Below the pieces are notes generated by a model. That model did no database searches. It worked only from the letters and a program-made list of their open reading frames with translations, and was not told the origin of the DNA. From Moorella humiferrea (lineage in GTDB: Bacteria; Bacillota; DSM-521; Neomoorellales; Neomoorellaceae), in NCBI RefSeq assembly GCF_039233145.1, contig NZ_CP136419.1:842001-906000 (forward strand): 64,000 nucleotides of DNA, given 5' to 3'. Position numbers and translations under genes: made by a program. This document shows positions 47,596 to 57,592 of this stretch, one piece after another. Within the stretch, counting starts at the first letter, position 1. Each line of letters begins with the position of its first letter.

Positions 47596-48478
47596 TTACC
47601 TGGTGCGGGCAACGGCAGGAGGAGGCCAAATCCTGGCCATCGTCGCACGCACGACGGAACTGGTGGAAGAAGCCAGGACACTGCACGCCACTTCTCCGAC
47701 GGCCACTGCGGCCTTAGGCCGCGCCCTTACCGGAGCAATTTTAATGGCGGCGACTCTGAAGGACGGGCAGAGCGTTACCCTTCATGTACGCGGTGACGGA
47801 CCTTTGGGAGGCATTGTTGCCGTGGCCGTTCCGGGGAAGGTGAAGGGCTACGTTGGGGAACCGGAGACCGTTCTGCCTTTAAGGAGCGACGGCAAGCTGG
47901 ACGTCGGCGGGGCGGTGGGCAGGGGCACCCTGGATGTGGTTAAAGATCTGGGACTCAAGGAGCCGTACAGGGGCAGCGTGCCCCTCGTCTCCGGCGAAAT
48001 CGGCGAGGACCTGGCCTATTATTTTACCGTTTCCGAACAGAAACCCTCGGCCGTAGGACTGGGGGTCCTCGTAGAGCCTGACGGTAAAGTGAGAGGGGCC
48101 GGCGGTTATCTCCTGCAGCTTCTGCCTGGTGCCGAAGAAGAGATCATTACCGTCTTAGAAAAAAATATTGCGGCGGTGGGGCCGGTAAGTACACCATTTT
48201 CCCAGGGTAAAACTCCGGAAGACATTCTGTTTCTACTCCTTAAGGATTTTGATCTTAAGATTCACGAAAGCCGGCCCTTAAGCTATGGCTGCGACTGCTC
48301 CCGGGAGCGCTTGAAGGACATTCTCCTTGCTTTAGGCAAGGAAGAACTGCAAAAACTCCTGGAAGAGCAGGGAGGCGCCGAAGCCCGGTGCGCCTTTTGC
48401 AGCCGGGTTTATCGCTTTACCGGGGAAGAAGTGGCCGGCCTCCTCGCCCGGGTTGCGGCCCAAGAAAGAGACGGGTGA
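47588..48478 (+). CDS. hslO: Redox-regulated chaperone Hsp33 (HslO)
   Basis: Holdase chaperone switched on by oxidation. The N-terminal domain starts 'YLVRATAGGGQILAIVARTTELVEEAR' and the C-terminal zinc switch is 'GCDCSRERL' plus 'CAFCSRVYRF', giving the C-x-C and C-x2-C pairs. 296 aa, normal. For an anaerobe this chaperone fits defence against oxygen exposure. ATG within the end of pyrF. Confidence 0.95.
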   Translation: MSDYLVRATAGGGQILAIVARTTELVEEARTLHATSPTATAALGRALTGAILMAATLKDGQSVTLHVRGDGPLGGIVAVAVPGKVKGYVGEPETVLPLRSDGKLDVGGAVGRGTLDVVKDLGLKEPYRGSVPLVSGEIGEDLAYYFTVSEQKPSAVGLGVLVEPDGKVRGAGGYLLQLLPGAEEEIITVLEKNIAAVGPVSTPFSQGKTPEDILFLLLKDFDLKIHESRPLSYGCDCSRERLKDILLALGKEELQKLLEEQGGAEARCAFCSRVYRFTGEEVAGLLARVAAQERDG

Positions 48479-48484
48479 GGGGCA

Positions 48485-49372
48485 GTGCCAAAACAAGGTA
48501 ATACGTACAGGGAGATAAAGGGGGCGTTTTTAGCGGCGCTGGCTGCGTTCGCTCTGGGGACGGAGGGGGTAGCGGCTAAATTGGCTTATGCCGGCGGGGC
48601 CAATATCCTGACCGTCCTCGTCCTTCGTTTTTTTATGGCGGCGGCGTTTTTCTGGGGAAAGATGGTCTTTAAACCTGCCGGATGGAGATTAGAAAGGCCT
48701 ACCTTTTACCATTTGGTAGCACTGGCTGTAGGCGGGCAGGCTTTAACGGTGCTGCTGCTTTTTTATTCTTTCCAGCAAATCCCGGCCGCGGCAGCCATAC
48801 TCCTTTTTTATATTTACCCGGCAGTGGTAGCCATATTGGCCGCAGTATGGCTCCAAGAAACTGTGAACAGGTCTACCGTTACAGCCCTCATCGTTACCTT
48901 TTTGGGCCTACTGATAATCCTGGGAGTGCCGGCAGGGGATTGGCACCCTAAAGGTGTCATCGCCGCCCTCCTGGCCGCCTTGACCAACGGCATATATATG
49001 GTAGGCCAGGCTCATATGCTAAAACGCCTGGCCCCTGGAACTTTCAATGCCTATATGACTTTGATCGTTGGCGCGACCTTTTTGGGGCTGGCTCTGCTTA
49101 CGGGAAGCCTGGACCTCGCCGTTAGCCTTCAGGCGTTCTTGGCCATTGCCGTTCTGGCTTTGATAACAACCGTCCTCGCCTTTACCGCCATGGCCGGGAG
49201 CATCCAGTACATAGGGGCCCAGCGGGCGGCCATTATCTGTACCCTGGAGCCGGTTTTTACCGCCGTTCTGTCCGGGTTGATATTAGGTGAAAAGCTGCTG
49301 CCGGTTCAAATTTTAGGAGGGGCCTTCATCATCTTCGGCGTTTTATGGCAGCAGCTGGCCGGGGCAGAATAG
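48485..49372 (+). CDS. EamA/DMT-family transporter
   Basis: A 295-aa membrane protein of ten helices in two EamA repeats, each ending like 'FLGLLIILGVPAGDW' or 'LEPVFTAVLSGLILGEKLLPVQILGGAFIIFGV'. Members export amino acids or other metabolites; the substrate is not readable. GTG start 6 nt after hslO, so probably in the same transcript, which ends at the terminator overlapping its stop. Confidence 0.9.
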   Translation: MPKQGNTYREIKGAFLAALAAFALGTEGVAAKLAYAGGANILTVLVLRFFMAAAFFWGKMVFKPAGWRLERPTFYHLVALAVGGQALTVLLLFYSFQQIPAAAAILLFYIYPAVVAILAAVWLQETVNRSTVTALIVTFLGLLIILGVPAGDWHPKGVIAALLAALTNGIYMVGQAHMLKRLAPGTFNAYMTLIVGATFLGLALLTGSLDLAVSLQAFLAIAVLALITTVLAFTAMAGSIQYIGAQRAAIICTLEPVFTAVLSGLILGEKLLPVQILGGAFIIFGVLWQQLAGAE

Positions 49373-49386
49373 CCCCCCTTTTTTAT
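49361..49386 (+). terminator. Terminator after the EamA gene
   Basis: GGGGC (49361-49365) and GCCCC (49372-49376) with a 6-nt loop holding the start of the stop codon, then CCTTTTTT. It separates the plus-strand operon from the convergent rqcH. Confidence 0.75.
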
Positions 49387-51137
49387 TCCCAGGGCGCAAC
49401 GTAAACAGTACGCTGGTGGTCGTAGATTACCATGCCGGGCTTAGCCCCCGGGGGTTTGCGGACGTTTTTCACCAGGGTGTAGTCGACCGGTACCCGGCTA
49501 GACCCACCGGCACGGCTGTAGCGGGCCGCCAGGCGGGCGGCCATTTCCAGGGTGGCGGCAGGCACTTCGCGGCCGCCGGTACGGATAACGACGTGGGAGC
49601 CGGGAATGTCTTTAGCGTGGAGCCAGATGTCGTCGGGGCCGGCCAGTTTTAAGGTCAACCAGTCGTTCTGGCGGTTGTTCCTCCCGACCAGGATTTTGAA
49701 ACCGTCGGGAGAGGTGAATTCCATGGGGGTGGAAGGCCGCGCGGCCTCCTTTTTTTCACTCTTTTTTCCCGGCTTATCCTTTTCCTTTTCTTCCGTGATG
49801 TATCCTGCCCGGCGCAGCTCCCGCCGGATTTCCGCCAGGTCATCGAAATTCGTCGCCATCTCCAGGGCCTGAGCCACGCTTTCCAGGTAGGCTATTTCTG
49901 TCCTGGTTTGTTCCAGCTGCTCTTTGGCAAGGCGGGCGGCGTTTCGGGCCTTGTTATAGCGGTGGAAATATCTCTGGGCGTTTTCGGCCGGAGTTAAAGA
50001 CGGATCGAGTTCAATGGTTATCTCTGCTCCATGGGGGTCATAAAAATTGGGGGTTGTAAAGGATATCTGTCCCTTTTCCAGGCGGTAGATGTTGGCGGTG
50101 ATGAGTTCTCCGGCCAGGCGAAATTTTTCGGCGTCGGCCGCCTCGGCAACGGATGCCGCCTGCAGGCCTTCTTTTTTATAGCAGCGTTTTAACTCCCTGT
50201 CAATGACGTGTTCCAGGCTGCGGCGGGTCGCTTCCAGGAGCTGCCGTTCCCTGCGGACCTGGTAAAAAAAATCACAGGCCGCCGAAGGGGTGGCCATGAA
50301 TTGCCTGGACAGCCCTTCGAACTGAAAGAGTTCAAAGGCGGCAAAGGCTAGGGTCTCCCCTTCCCGTTCCATTATTACTACTGGACGCCAACCCTGGGGA
50401 CATACTGCGGCGGCAATTTCCTGGACAGCCCGGTAGAGGCGGGTCAGTTCATATTCGCCACAGCCTTCCAGAGTCGTTTCCGCCGGCAGGCCGGCGCGGC
50501 AGATAATTTCCCGGGCAGTTTGTGGACCCACCCCGGCGATTTTTTCCACCAAAAGGCGTTCCAGGGGTATATCCCAGGAATTTTCCCACATAAGGCGGAT
50601 GAAGGCGTCCATTTCCAGGTTGCGGGGATCGGCCTTCACCTGGGGTGGCGGCGGGATATAGGGCCGTCCCGGCAGGACTTCCCGGTAACGGCTGACGGCG
50701 TGGGTGTAGCGACGGGCAGCATCGATGATGGTGTTGCTGGGATCCAGAAGAATGATATTGGCATGCTTGCCCATGACCTCGATTATAAGAAGCCGCGTCG
50801 TAGGTCGGCCCAGCTCGTCGGTAGTTTGAAAGCGGAAAGAAAGGATTCTTTCAAGATTTGGCTGCTCGACGGCCTCAAGAATCCCGCCCTCCAGGTGCTT
50901 CCGCAGCACCATGCAAAAAAGGGGCGGCGAGGCGGGATTGGTAAAGGAGGCCGTCGTAAAGTGGACACGGGCCTGATCGGCCAGGCTGCAGAGGAGGAGC
51001 TTGCGGGTCTCGCGTCCCCGGCGCAGATGAATAATAATTGTTTCTTTTTCAGGCTGAAAGATGCGGTCTACCCGGCTGCCCACAGATTCCCTCAGTTCTT
51101 CCCTCACGGCGGCCAGGAAAAGCCCATCGCAGGCCAT
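49383..51137 (-). CDS. rqcH: Ribosome quality control protein RqcH (NFACT/Rqc2 homologue)
   Basis: A 584-aa minus-strand protein. The NFACT-N domain begins 'DGLFLAAVREELRESVGSRVDRIFQPEKETI', followed by helix-hairpin-helix and coiled-coil middle parts ('RYFHRYNKARNAARLAKEQLEQT'), and the NFACT-R domain 'DIWLHAKDIPGSHVVIRTGGREVP'. RqcH binds stalled 50S subunits and adds C-terminal alanine tails to incomplete proteins; it was formerly called a fibronectin-binding protein. It is divergent from the calcium ATPase gene, as yloA and yloB are in B. subtilis. Confidence 0.93.
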   Translation of the reverse strand: MACDGLFLAAVREELRESVGSRVDRIFQPEKETIIIHLRRGRETRKLLLCSLADQARVHFTTASFTNPASPPLFCMVLRKHLEGGILEAVEQPNLERILSFRFQTTDELGRPTTRLLIIEVMGKHANIILLDPSNTIIDAARRYTHAVSRYREVLPGRPYIPPPPQVKADPRNLEMDAFIRLMWENSWDIPLERLLVEKIAGVGPQTAREIICRAGLPAETTLEGCGEYELTRLYRAVQEIAAAVCPQGWRPVVIMEREGETLAFAAFELFQFEGLSRQFMATPSAACDFFYQVRRERQLLEATRRSLEHVIDRELKRCYKKEGLQAASVAEAADAEKFRLAGELITANIYRLEKGQISFTTPNFYDPHGAEITIELDPSLTPAENAQRYFHRYNKARNAARLAKEQLEQTRTEIAYLESVAQALEMATNFDDLAEIRRELRRAGYITEEKEKDKPGKKSEKKEAARPSTPMEFTSPDGFKILVGRNNRQNDWLTLKLAGPDDIWLHAKDIPGSHVVIRTGGREVPAATLEMAARLAARYSRAGGSSRVPVDYTLVKNVRKPPGAKPGMVIYDHQRTVYVAPWE

Positions 51138-51162
51138 TTACGTACGCTCCTTTCGTCTCTTT

Positions 51163-51171
51163 AGTATAGCA
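51163..51171 (-). promoter_or_regulatory. Putative extended -10 promoter of rqcH
   Basis: Read on the minus strand, TGCTATACT places TATACT (51163-51168) behind a TGN extension, 25 nt before the rqcH start. No clear -35 is present. Confidence 0.4.
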
Positions 51172-51204
51172 TGCCTTGTTCTTTTCTTCCAGGGACAGGC
51201 ATAG

Positions 51205-51236
51205 ACTGATGGTGATTTAAACTGATGGTGATTTAA
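51205..51236. repeat. Perfect tandem 16-bp duplication upstream of the Ca2+ ATPase
   Basis: ACTGATGGTGATTTAA occurs twice without a gap (51205-51220, 51221-51236), ending 22 nt before the ATPase start codon. It could be a doubled regulator site or a simple slippage event. Confidence 0.85.
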
Positions 51237-51258
51237 GGCAAAGGAAGGGGACCAAGGG

Positions 51259-53997
51259 ATGGAAGGACGTCAATGGTATCAAATGGACCCGGCAGAAGCC
51301 CTGATGGTGCTAAAATCCGACGCACGCCGGGGTCTTACGGAAGGGGAAGCCCGCCGGCGCCTGGAAACAGTGGGAGCCAATAATTTAAAGGCAAAGCCTA
51401 AGGCTCCGCCATATGTGATTTTTCTCAATCAGTTCCGTGACTTCATGGTTTTAGTATTACTGGCCGCTACGGCCGTTTCAGCATTCCTGGGAGAGATAGC
51501 CGATGCCGTAACTATAGTGGCCATTGTGGTGATTAATGCCTTTCTGGGATTTATTCAGGAATACCGGGCCGAACGTTCCCTGGAAGCATTAAAGGAAATG
51601 GCCGCTCCGGAGGCCCGGGTGCGGCGGGATAATGAGGTGCGTCGTATCCCGGCGCGGGAAGTGGTCCCCGGTGATATTTTGCTTCTCGAAAGCGGCGATC
51701 GGGTGGCCGCCGACGCCCTCCTTTTAAAGGCCGCCAATCTCCAGGCCGATGAAGCCGCCCTGACCGGGGAATCGGTTCCGGTACTTAAAGAACCGGGACC
51801 GCTAAAGGGAACTGTTGCTGTAGGCGACCGGCGCAATATGGTTCATATGGGAACGGTTATTACCAGCGGCCGCGGGGAAGCGGTGGTGGTCGCCACGGGA
51901 ATGAACACGGAAGTCGGTAAAATCGCCGACATGCTTCAGGAAGTAGCCGATGAAGATACGCCGCTGCAAAAACGCCTGGCCGGATTGGGGCGCTGGCTGG
52001 TGTTGGCCTGCCTGGTTATCTGTGCGGCCGTTGTCATTGCCGGTACTTTACGAGGAGAAGAACTGTACGGCATGTTCCTTGCCGGGGTAAGCCTCGCGGT
52101 GGCGGCCATTCCCGAGGGCCTGCCGGCCATTGTCACCGTCTGCCTGGCCCTGGGTGTACAGAAAATGGTACAGCGCCGGGCCATCGTCCGCAGGCTGCCT
52201 GCTGTGGAAACCCTGGGATGCGTTACGGTTATTTGTTCGGACAAGACGGGGACCCTTACCCAGAACCAGATGACCGTGCGCCGGGTGTGGGTCGGCGGCA
52301 GGAGGCTGATGGTAAGCGGTACGGGTTATGTCCCCCATGGCGAGTACCTGGAGGGCGGCCGGAAGGTGGCGGTCGAAGGCGATTTAAAAATGCTCCTTAC
52401 CATTGCCGCCATGTGTAACAATGTCGTGCTGGAGCGAAATGGACTTAATATCGGCGGCTGGCTGCGCCGGAACAGCGGCCGGGGCGACGCCTGGAAGATA
52501 AACGGCGATCCCACCGAGGGAGCCCTCCTGGTGGCTGCCGCCAAAGGCGGCCTTTGGCGGGAACAACTTGAGGCCGAGGAGCCCCGGGTAGCAGAAATCC
52601 CCTTTGATTCCGGCCGCAAGCGTATGAGTGTAATTTGCCGGCGGGGCAGGGGACTACGGGTCTATGTAAAAGGAGCGCCGGACGTCATCCTCGACCTTTG
52701 CGATTCCATCCTCCTGGACGGCAGGGTTGTACCCCTGGATGCCGCCCGGCGCGAGGCTGTAAAGGCCGAAAATGAGGCCATGGCAGGAGAAGCCCTGCGG
52801 GTCCTGGCCCTGGCATACCGCGATCTGGTGGTGGGCGGGGAATTAACGGCAGAAACGGTAGAAAAGGGCCTTGTTCTGGTCGGATTGATGGGCATGCTGG
52901 ATCCGCCGCGGCCGGAGGCGGCGGAAGCCATCCGCCTATGCCAAAGGGCGGGGATTAAAGTCGTCATGATCACCGGCGACCACCAGACAACGGCCAGGGC
53001 GGTGGCCGAAGAACTGGGCCTGCCGGCCGGAAAAGATCAGGTGCTGACCGGACAGGAAATGGAAAAGATTACTGAGAAAGAACTGGCGCGGGCGTCGTTA
53101 AAAGTCAACGTCTATGCCCGGGTGTCGCCCCAGCATAAACTGCGCATCGTCCGGGCGTTAAAGGCCGGAAACCATATCGTGGCCATGACCGGTGACGGGG
53201 TCAACGACGCGCCGGCCATTAAGGAAGCCGATATCGGTATCGCCATGGGACGCAGCGGCACCGACGTGGCAAGGGAAGCCGCCGCCATGGTCCTGGCCGA
53301 TGACAACTTTGCCACCATAGTGGCTGCCGTAGAGGAAGGGCGCGGCATTTACGACAACATTCGCAAATTTATCCGTTATCTCTTATCTTGCAACATCGGC
53401 GAAGTATTTACCATGTTTGTAGCTGTCATCAGCGGGTTACCCCTGCCCCTTTTACCCATACAGATTCTCTGGATGAACCTGGTTACCGACGGCCTGCCGG
53501 CCATGGCTCTGGGAGTAGACGTGAAGGAGCCGAACCTCATGGAACGGCCGCCCCATCCTCCCGGGGAAAGCATTTTTGCCCGCGGTTTGGGAAAGGGCAT
53601 TGGCATCCTGGGACTGCAGATCGGACTGGCCACCCTGGCCGTGTTTATCCTTGGTCTTTACCTCGGCGACGGCGATCTGCCCACGGCCCGCACCCTGGCC
53701 TTTACTACCTTAGTTATGGCCCAGCTTTTCGCCGTCTTTGAATGCCGTTCCGAAAACTTGTCTCCCTTTGCCGTGGGGTATTTTTCCAATCCCTACCTGG
53801 TTCTGGCCGTAATCTCTTCGACGGCCATGCAGCTCCTTGTTTTATATGTGCCCCTGCTTCAGCTCGTTTTTAAAACCGTACCTTTAAATGCCTTCCATTG
53901 GGGTATAGTTATGCTGGCGGCAGGTTGGCGTACGTTCTTTAAGGGTATCCATTATTATCTGGTTACGCCGGCGCGGCGCCTGGTCTGGCAGAGATAA
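51259..53997 (+). CDS. Calcium-transporting P-type ATPase (P2A, YloB/PacL type)
   Basis: A 912-aa ion pump. The phosphorylated Asp is D328 in 'CSDKTGTLTQNQMT'; 'LTGESVPV' is the dephosphorylation loop and 'MTGDGVNDAPAIKEADIGIAMG' the hinge. Ten membrane helices; TM4 reads 'VAAIPEGLPAIVT' and TM6 'ILWMNLVTDGLPAMALG', the N..TD pattern of SERCA-like calcium pumps. The E. P. E. G. L. P motif in TM4 supports Ca2+ rather than heavy metal. Start at the ATG at 51259 after AAGGAAGGGG. Confidence 0.93.
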   Translation: MEGRQWYQMDPAEALMVLKSDARRGLTEGEARRRLETVGANNLKAKPKAPPYVIFLNQFRDFMVLVLLAATAVSAFLGEIADAVTIVAIVVINAFLGFIQEYRAERSLEALKEMAAPEARVRRDNEVRRIPAREVVPGDILLLESGDRVAADALLLKAANLQADEAALTGESVPVLKEPGPLKGTVAVGDRRNMVHMGTVITSGRGEAVVVATGMNTEVGKIADMLQEVADEDTPLQKRLAGLGRWLVLACLVICAAVVIAGTLRGEELYGMFLAGVSLAVAAIPEGLPAIVTVCLALGVQKMVQRRAIVRRLPAVETLGCVTVICSDKTGTLTQNQMTVRRVWVGGRRLMVSGTGYVPHGEYLEGGRKVAVEGDLKMLLTIAAMCNNVVLERNGLNIGGWLRRNSGRGDAWKINGDPTEGALLVAAAKGGLWREQLEAEEPRVAEIPFDSGRKRMSVICRRGRGLRVYVKGAPDVILDLCDSILLDGRVVPLDAARREAVKAENEAMAGEALRVLALAYRDLVVGGELTAETVEKGLVLVGLMGMLDPPRPEAAEAIRLCQRAGIKVVMITGDHQTTARAVAEELGLPAGKDQVLTGQEMEKITEKELARASLKVNVYARVSPQHKLRIVRALKAGNHIVAMTGDGVNDAPAIKEADIGIAMGRSGTDVAREAAAMVLADDNFATIVAAVEEGRGIYDNIRKFIRYLLSCNIGEVFTMFVAVISGLPLPLLPIQILWMNLVTDGLPAMALGVDVKEPNLMERPPHPPGESIFARGLGKGIGILGLQIGLATLAVFILGLYLGDGDLPTARTLAFTTLVMAQLFAVFECRSENLSPFAVGYFSNPYLVLAVISSTAMQLLVLYVPLLQLVFKTVPLNAFHWGIVMLAAGWRTFFKGIHYYLVTPARRLVWQR

Positions 53998-54072
53998 AAT
54001 AGAGGTGGTAAAAATTAAAGGGGAATGTTAAAATAAGAGCATCAAAGCCCACGGTTGATAAGGGTGATGTGG

Positions 54073-54909
54073 TTGCGATTTGTCAAGATGCATGGTCTGG
54101 GCAATGATTTTATAGTGGTAAACGCCCTGGAAGAAAAATTACCGGCGGATTTGAACGAACTCGCCAGGCGCGTTTGCCACCGCCGTTTCGGCATTGGGGC
54201 CGACGGCCTGATCATAGTGCTGCCGTCCACCCAGGCGGATTTAAGGATGCGGATCTTTAATCCCGACGGCAGCGAGCCGGAGATGTGCGGCAACGGCATT
54301 CGCTGCTTCGCCCGCTACGTCTATGAAACAGGACTGGTGCGGGAACCGGAGATCCGGGTGGAAACCCTGGCCGGGATTATAAAACCCCGCCTCATCCTGC
54401 AAGAAGGCGGGGTTACCGGCGTCCGGGTGGATATGGGTGAGCCCCGCCTGGAGCGCGAAAAGATTCCCATGACCGGGTCGGGTTCCCCCGTGGTGGACGA
54501 GCCGGTGGTGGTAGACGGCGGCATATGGCGAGGTACCTGTGTGTCCATGGGAAATCCCCATTGCGTATTTTTTGTCGAAAATGTGGCGGAAGCCCCGGTT
54601 ACTACGGTGGGACCGGCGGTGGAAAACCACCCCCTTTTTCCCCAGCGCACCAATGTAGAGTTTATTGAAGTGCTTAACCGTAGCGAATTGAAAATGCGCG
54701 TATGGGAACGCGGGGCGGGGGAAACTATGGCCTGCGGTACCGGTGCCTGCGCCGCCGCCGTGGCCGGGGTGCTTACCGGCCGTAGCAACCGGAAAGTGAC
54801 GGTTCATTTGGTCGCCGGCGACTTGGAGATTGAGTGGTCGCCGGAGAATAATCATGTTTATATGACCGGACCGGCGGTTACCGTCTTTCAGGGGGATTAT
54901 CCCCTTTAG
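54073..54909 (+). CDS. dapF: Diaminopimelate epimerase DapF
   Basis: Cofactor-free epimerase converting LL- to meso-diaminopimelate, the substrate of MurE and precursor of lysine. The two catalytic cysteines are in 'EPEMCGNGIRCFARY' and 'ETMACGTGACAAAVAG'. Start chosen: TTG at 54073 with AAGGGTG 6 nt upstream, giving the typical 'RFVKMHGLGNDF' start; the ATG at 54067, GTG at 54064 and TTG at 54055 are in frame. 278 aa. Followed by dapL, which makes its substrate. Confidence 0.94.
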   Translation: MRFVKMHGLGNDFIVVNALEEKLPADLNELARRVCHRRFGIGADGLIIVLPSTQADLRMRIFNPDGSEPEMCGNGIRCFARYVYETGLVREPEIRVETLAGIIKPRLILQEGGVTGVRVDMGEPRLEREKIPMTGSGSPVVDEPVVVDGGIWRGTCVSMGNPHCVFFVENVAEAPVTTVGPAVENHPLFPQRTNVEFIEVLNRSELKMRVWERGAGETMACGTGACAAAVAGVLTGRSNRKVTVHLVAGDLEIEWSPENNHVYMTGPAVTVFQGDYPL

Positions 54910-54995
54910 ACAGCAACCGGTCCATTATTTTGCATTAATTTTGGCGGGGGAAGTCCCGCTTAAAAAATGTGGCTTTATAAGGAGGATAGCATCAA

Positions 54996-56168
54996 ATGCA
55001 GGAAGCCAGGCGTATTCGTGAATTACCACCTTACTTATTCGCTCGCATTGAGAAAAAAATTGCAGAAGCCCGGGAACGGGGTGTAGACATCATCAGCCTG
55101 GGGATCGGCGATCCCGATATGCCCACCCCGGGTCATGTAATAGAAAAGCTGGTGGAGCAGGCCCACAACCCGGAAAACCATCGTTATCCGACTTCGGAAG
55201 GGATGCTGGCCTTTCGTCAGGCCGTAGCCGAATGGTACAAAAACCTTTATAATGTGGAACTCGATCCCCGCCGGGAAGTGGTGACCCTCATTGGTTCGAA
55301 GGAGGGGATTGCCCACATTTCCTTCTGCTATGTCGATCCGGGCGATGTCAACCTGGTGCCCGACCCCGGTTATCCGGTCTACCACATCGGCACCCTGCTG
55401 GCCGGCGGGGAATCCTACTTTATGCCTTTAAAGGCGGCCAACGGCTTTCTTCCCGATTTACGGGAAATCCCCAGCGACGTCGCACGCCGGGCCAAATTGA
55501 TGTTCTTAAACTATCCTAACAACCCCACCGGCGCCGTTGCCGACCTGAAATTCTTCCAGGAAGTAGTGGAGTTTGCCAAAAACTACGACCTCATAGTCTG
55601 CCACGATGCCGCCTACAGCGAAATTACCTATGACGGTTACCGCGCTCCTTCTTTCCTTCAGACCCCCGGGGCCAAGGAAGTGGGAATTGAGTTTAACTCG
55701 GTTTCCAAACCTTATAATATGACCGGTTGGCGTCTGGGCTGGGCCTGCGGCCGTGCCGACGTAGTCGAAGCCCTGGGCCGGCTCAAGTCCAATATCGATT
55801 CCGGCGTATTCCAGGCCGTACAGTATGCCGGGATAGCCGCCTTAACTGGCCCCCAGGACAACCTGGACGAAGTGCGGCGCATTTATCAGGAACGGCGGGA
55901 CATCATTGTCGACGGCCTTAATTCTTTAGGATGGCGTCTGGAAAAGCCTAAAGCCACCTTTTACGTCTGGGCTCCGGTGCCCAAAGGCTATACTTCGGCT
56001 TCCTTTGCCGAAATGGTACTGGAGAAGGCCGGCGTCATCATAACCCCCGGAAACGGCTACGGGAATCACGGGGAAGGCTATTTCCGCATTGCCTTAACAA
56101 TCAGTAAGGAACGCATGCAGGAGGCCATTGAACGCCTGAAAGCTGTTTTAGGGAAGGTAGAATTTTAA
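54996..56168 (+). CDS. dapL: LL-diaminopimelate aminotransferase DapL
   Basis: PLP aminotransferase that makes LL-diaminopimelate from tetrahydrodipicolinate in one step, bypassing the succinyl or acetyl route. The PLP lysine is K238 in '[19 protein letters not shown]'; '[16 protein letters not shown]', 'YPTSEGM' and '[10 protein letters not shown]' are typical of the DapL2 branch. 390 aa. Strong ribosome site AAGGAGG. A GC-rich hairpin (GCGGG/CCCGC at 54944-54959) lies between dapF and dapL, without a T-run, so it may slow rather than stop transcription. Confidence 0.92.
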   Translation: MQEARRIRELPPYLFARIEKKIAEARERGVDIISLGIGDPDMPTPGHVIEKLVEQAHNPENHRYPTSEGMLAFRQAVAEWYKNLYNVELDPRREVVTLIGSKEGIAHISFCYVDPGDVNLVPDPGYPVYHIGTLLAGGESYFMPLKAANGFLPDLREIPSDVARRAKLMFLNYPNNPTGAVADLKFFQEVVEFAKNYDLIVCHDAAYSEITYDGYRAPSFLQTPGAKEVGIEFNSVSKPYNMTGWRLGWACGRADVVEALGRLKSNIDSGVFQAVQYAGIAALTGPQDNLDEVRRIYQERRDIIVDGLNSLGWRLEKPKATFYVWAPVPKGYTSASFAEMVLEKAGVIITPGNGYGNHGEGYFRIALTISKERMQEAIERLKAVLGKVEF

Positions 56169-56181
56169 GGGGAGCAGCCTC

Positions 56182-57060
56182 ATGCTTTACAGTATGACCG
56201 GTTACGGCCGGGGTGAAGCTAAAAGCAATGGTTTAACGGTAACAGTAGAAATTCGCTCGGTCAACCAGCGCTTTCTGGATATAGTGGTCCGGCTGCCGCG
56301 TCTTTATGCGGCCCTGGAAGAAAAAATACGCCAGGTTATAAAAAACGCCCTTAGCAGGGGCCGCGTTGAAGTAATGATAAGCATTAACGAAGAATTTGGA
56401 GAAAAACGGCCCCTAACCGTTGACATGGGCCTGGCGATGGCGTATTATAATGCTTTGAAGGAATTGGCACAAAAACTGGCTTTATCGGCGGATATTACCG
56501 CGGAGAAGCTGTTAGCTTTCCCTGAGGTCGTTAAAATCGCCGAACCTCAATGGGACGAAGCCGTTTTATGGCCGGTTGTTGAGGAGGCTTTAACTAAAGC
56601 CCTGGACGAGTTGTTGGCCATGCGCAGGGCCGAGGGAGGACGCCTTAAGGCTGATCTGGAAAAACGTTTGCTTTACATACGCCAGCAGGTAGAAGCCATA
56701 CGGGAACGGGCGCCGGAAGTACCCCGCGAGTATGCCAAGCGCCTTAGAGAGCGGATCGCTGAGCTCTGCGGCGGTATACCCCTCGATCCCGGACGTCTGG
56801 AAATAGAAGTGGCCCTGCTGGCCGAAAGGGCAGACGTTACGGAGGAGATCGTTCGCCTCTTAAGTCATCTGGAGCAGCTCGCCCTGGCCATGGACGGTAC
56901 GGAGCCGGCGGGAAGACGGCTGGACTTCATCCTGCAGGAAATGTGGCGGGAAATAAATACCATCGGCGCCAAGGCCGGCGATCTGGCTATAAGCAACCTG
57001 GTGGTGGCGGTCAAGGGCGAACTGGAAAAAATGCGCGAGCAGGTACAGAACCTGGAATGA
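56182..57060 (+). CDS. yicC: YicC/YloC-family endoribonuclease
   Basis: A 292-aa protein with the YicC N-terminal '[35 protein letters not shown]' and the C-terminal DUF1732 '[41 protein letters not shown]'. Members cut RNA in a metal-dependent way. It is normally followed by remA and gmk, as here except that gmk is missing. Confidence 0.92.
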   Translation: MLYSMTGYGRGEAKSNGLTVTVEIRSVNQRFLDIVVRLPRLYAALEEKIRQVIKNALSRGRVEVMISINEEFGEKRPLTVDMGLAMAYYNALKELAQKLALSADITAEKLLAFPEVVKIAEPQWDEAVLWPVVEEALTKALDELLAMRRAEGGRLKADLEKRLLYIRQQVEAIRERAPEVPREYAKRLRERIAELCGGIPLDPGRLEIEVALLAERADVTEEIVRLLSHLEQLALAMDGTEPAGRRLDFILQEMWREINTIGAKAGDLAISNLVVAVKGELEKMREQVQNLE

Positions 57061-57074
57061 AAAGGAGGGGAAAC

Positions 57075-57350
57075 ATGGACCTCAAGCTAATTAACATCGG
57101 TTTTGGCAACATTGTTTCGGCAAAGCGCATTGTGGCCATTGTCAGCCCGGAATCAGCCCCTATTAAAAGAATTATCCAGGAAGCCCGCGACCGCGGTATG
57201 CTGATAGACGCTACCTACGGCCGCCGGACCAGGGCGGTAATTATTACCGACAGCGAACATGTCATCCTGTCGGCGGTGCAGCCGGAAACGGTGGCCCACC
57301 GTCTTTCTTCCCGGGAGCCCGTCAACACGAACGAGGATGGGGAAGAATAA
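57075..57350 (+). CDS. remA: RemA-family DNA-binding protein (DUF370)
   Basis: A 91-aa protein, '[57 protein letters not shown]', the full DUF370/RemA sequence. In B. subtilis RemA forms octameric rings that wrap DNA and activate matrix and osmoprotection operons. Start at the ATG at 57075 after AAAGGAGGGG. Its targets in this organism cannot be read from the window. Confidence 0.94.
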   Translation: MDLKLINIGFGNIVSAKRIVAIVSPESAPIKRIIQEARDRGMLIDATYGRRTRAVIITDSEHVILSAVQPETVAHRLSSREPVNTNEDGEE

Positions 57351-57388
57351 ATTAGTAAAGCTTGCGGACATGGCGGGAGGAAGTAATA

Positions 57389-57592
57389 TTGAAGCAGCCA
57401 TCCCTGGATAAGCTGGAAAGCCGCGTCGGCAGCAAGTACGCCCTGGCGGTTCTGGCCGCCAAGAGGGCGCGGCAGCTGACGGAAAGCCAGTTTGCCGATA
57501 AATACCCCAAAGGGACAAAGCCCGTGACGGTAGCCCTCATGGAAATCGCTGAGGGGAAAATTAAATACGAATGGGGTAAAAAGAAGGCGTGA
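57389..57592 (+). CDS. rpoZ: RNA polymerase omega subunit RpoZ
   Basis: A 67-aa subunit that helps assemble RNA polymerase. 'QPSLDKLESRVGSKYALAVLAAKRARQL' and 'PVTVALMEIAEGKIKYEW' are the omega signature. Start at the TTG at 57389, 8 nt after GGGAGG; an in-frame start at 57362 would overlap that site. Only 38 nt separate it from remA, where guanylate kinase usually lies. Its stop overlaps the coaBC GTG. Confidence 0.93.
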   Translation: MKQPSLDKLESRVGSKYALAVLAAKRARQLTESQFADKYPKGTKPVTVALMEIAEGKIKYEWGKKKA

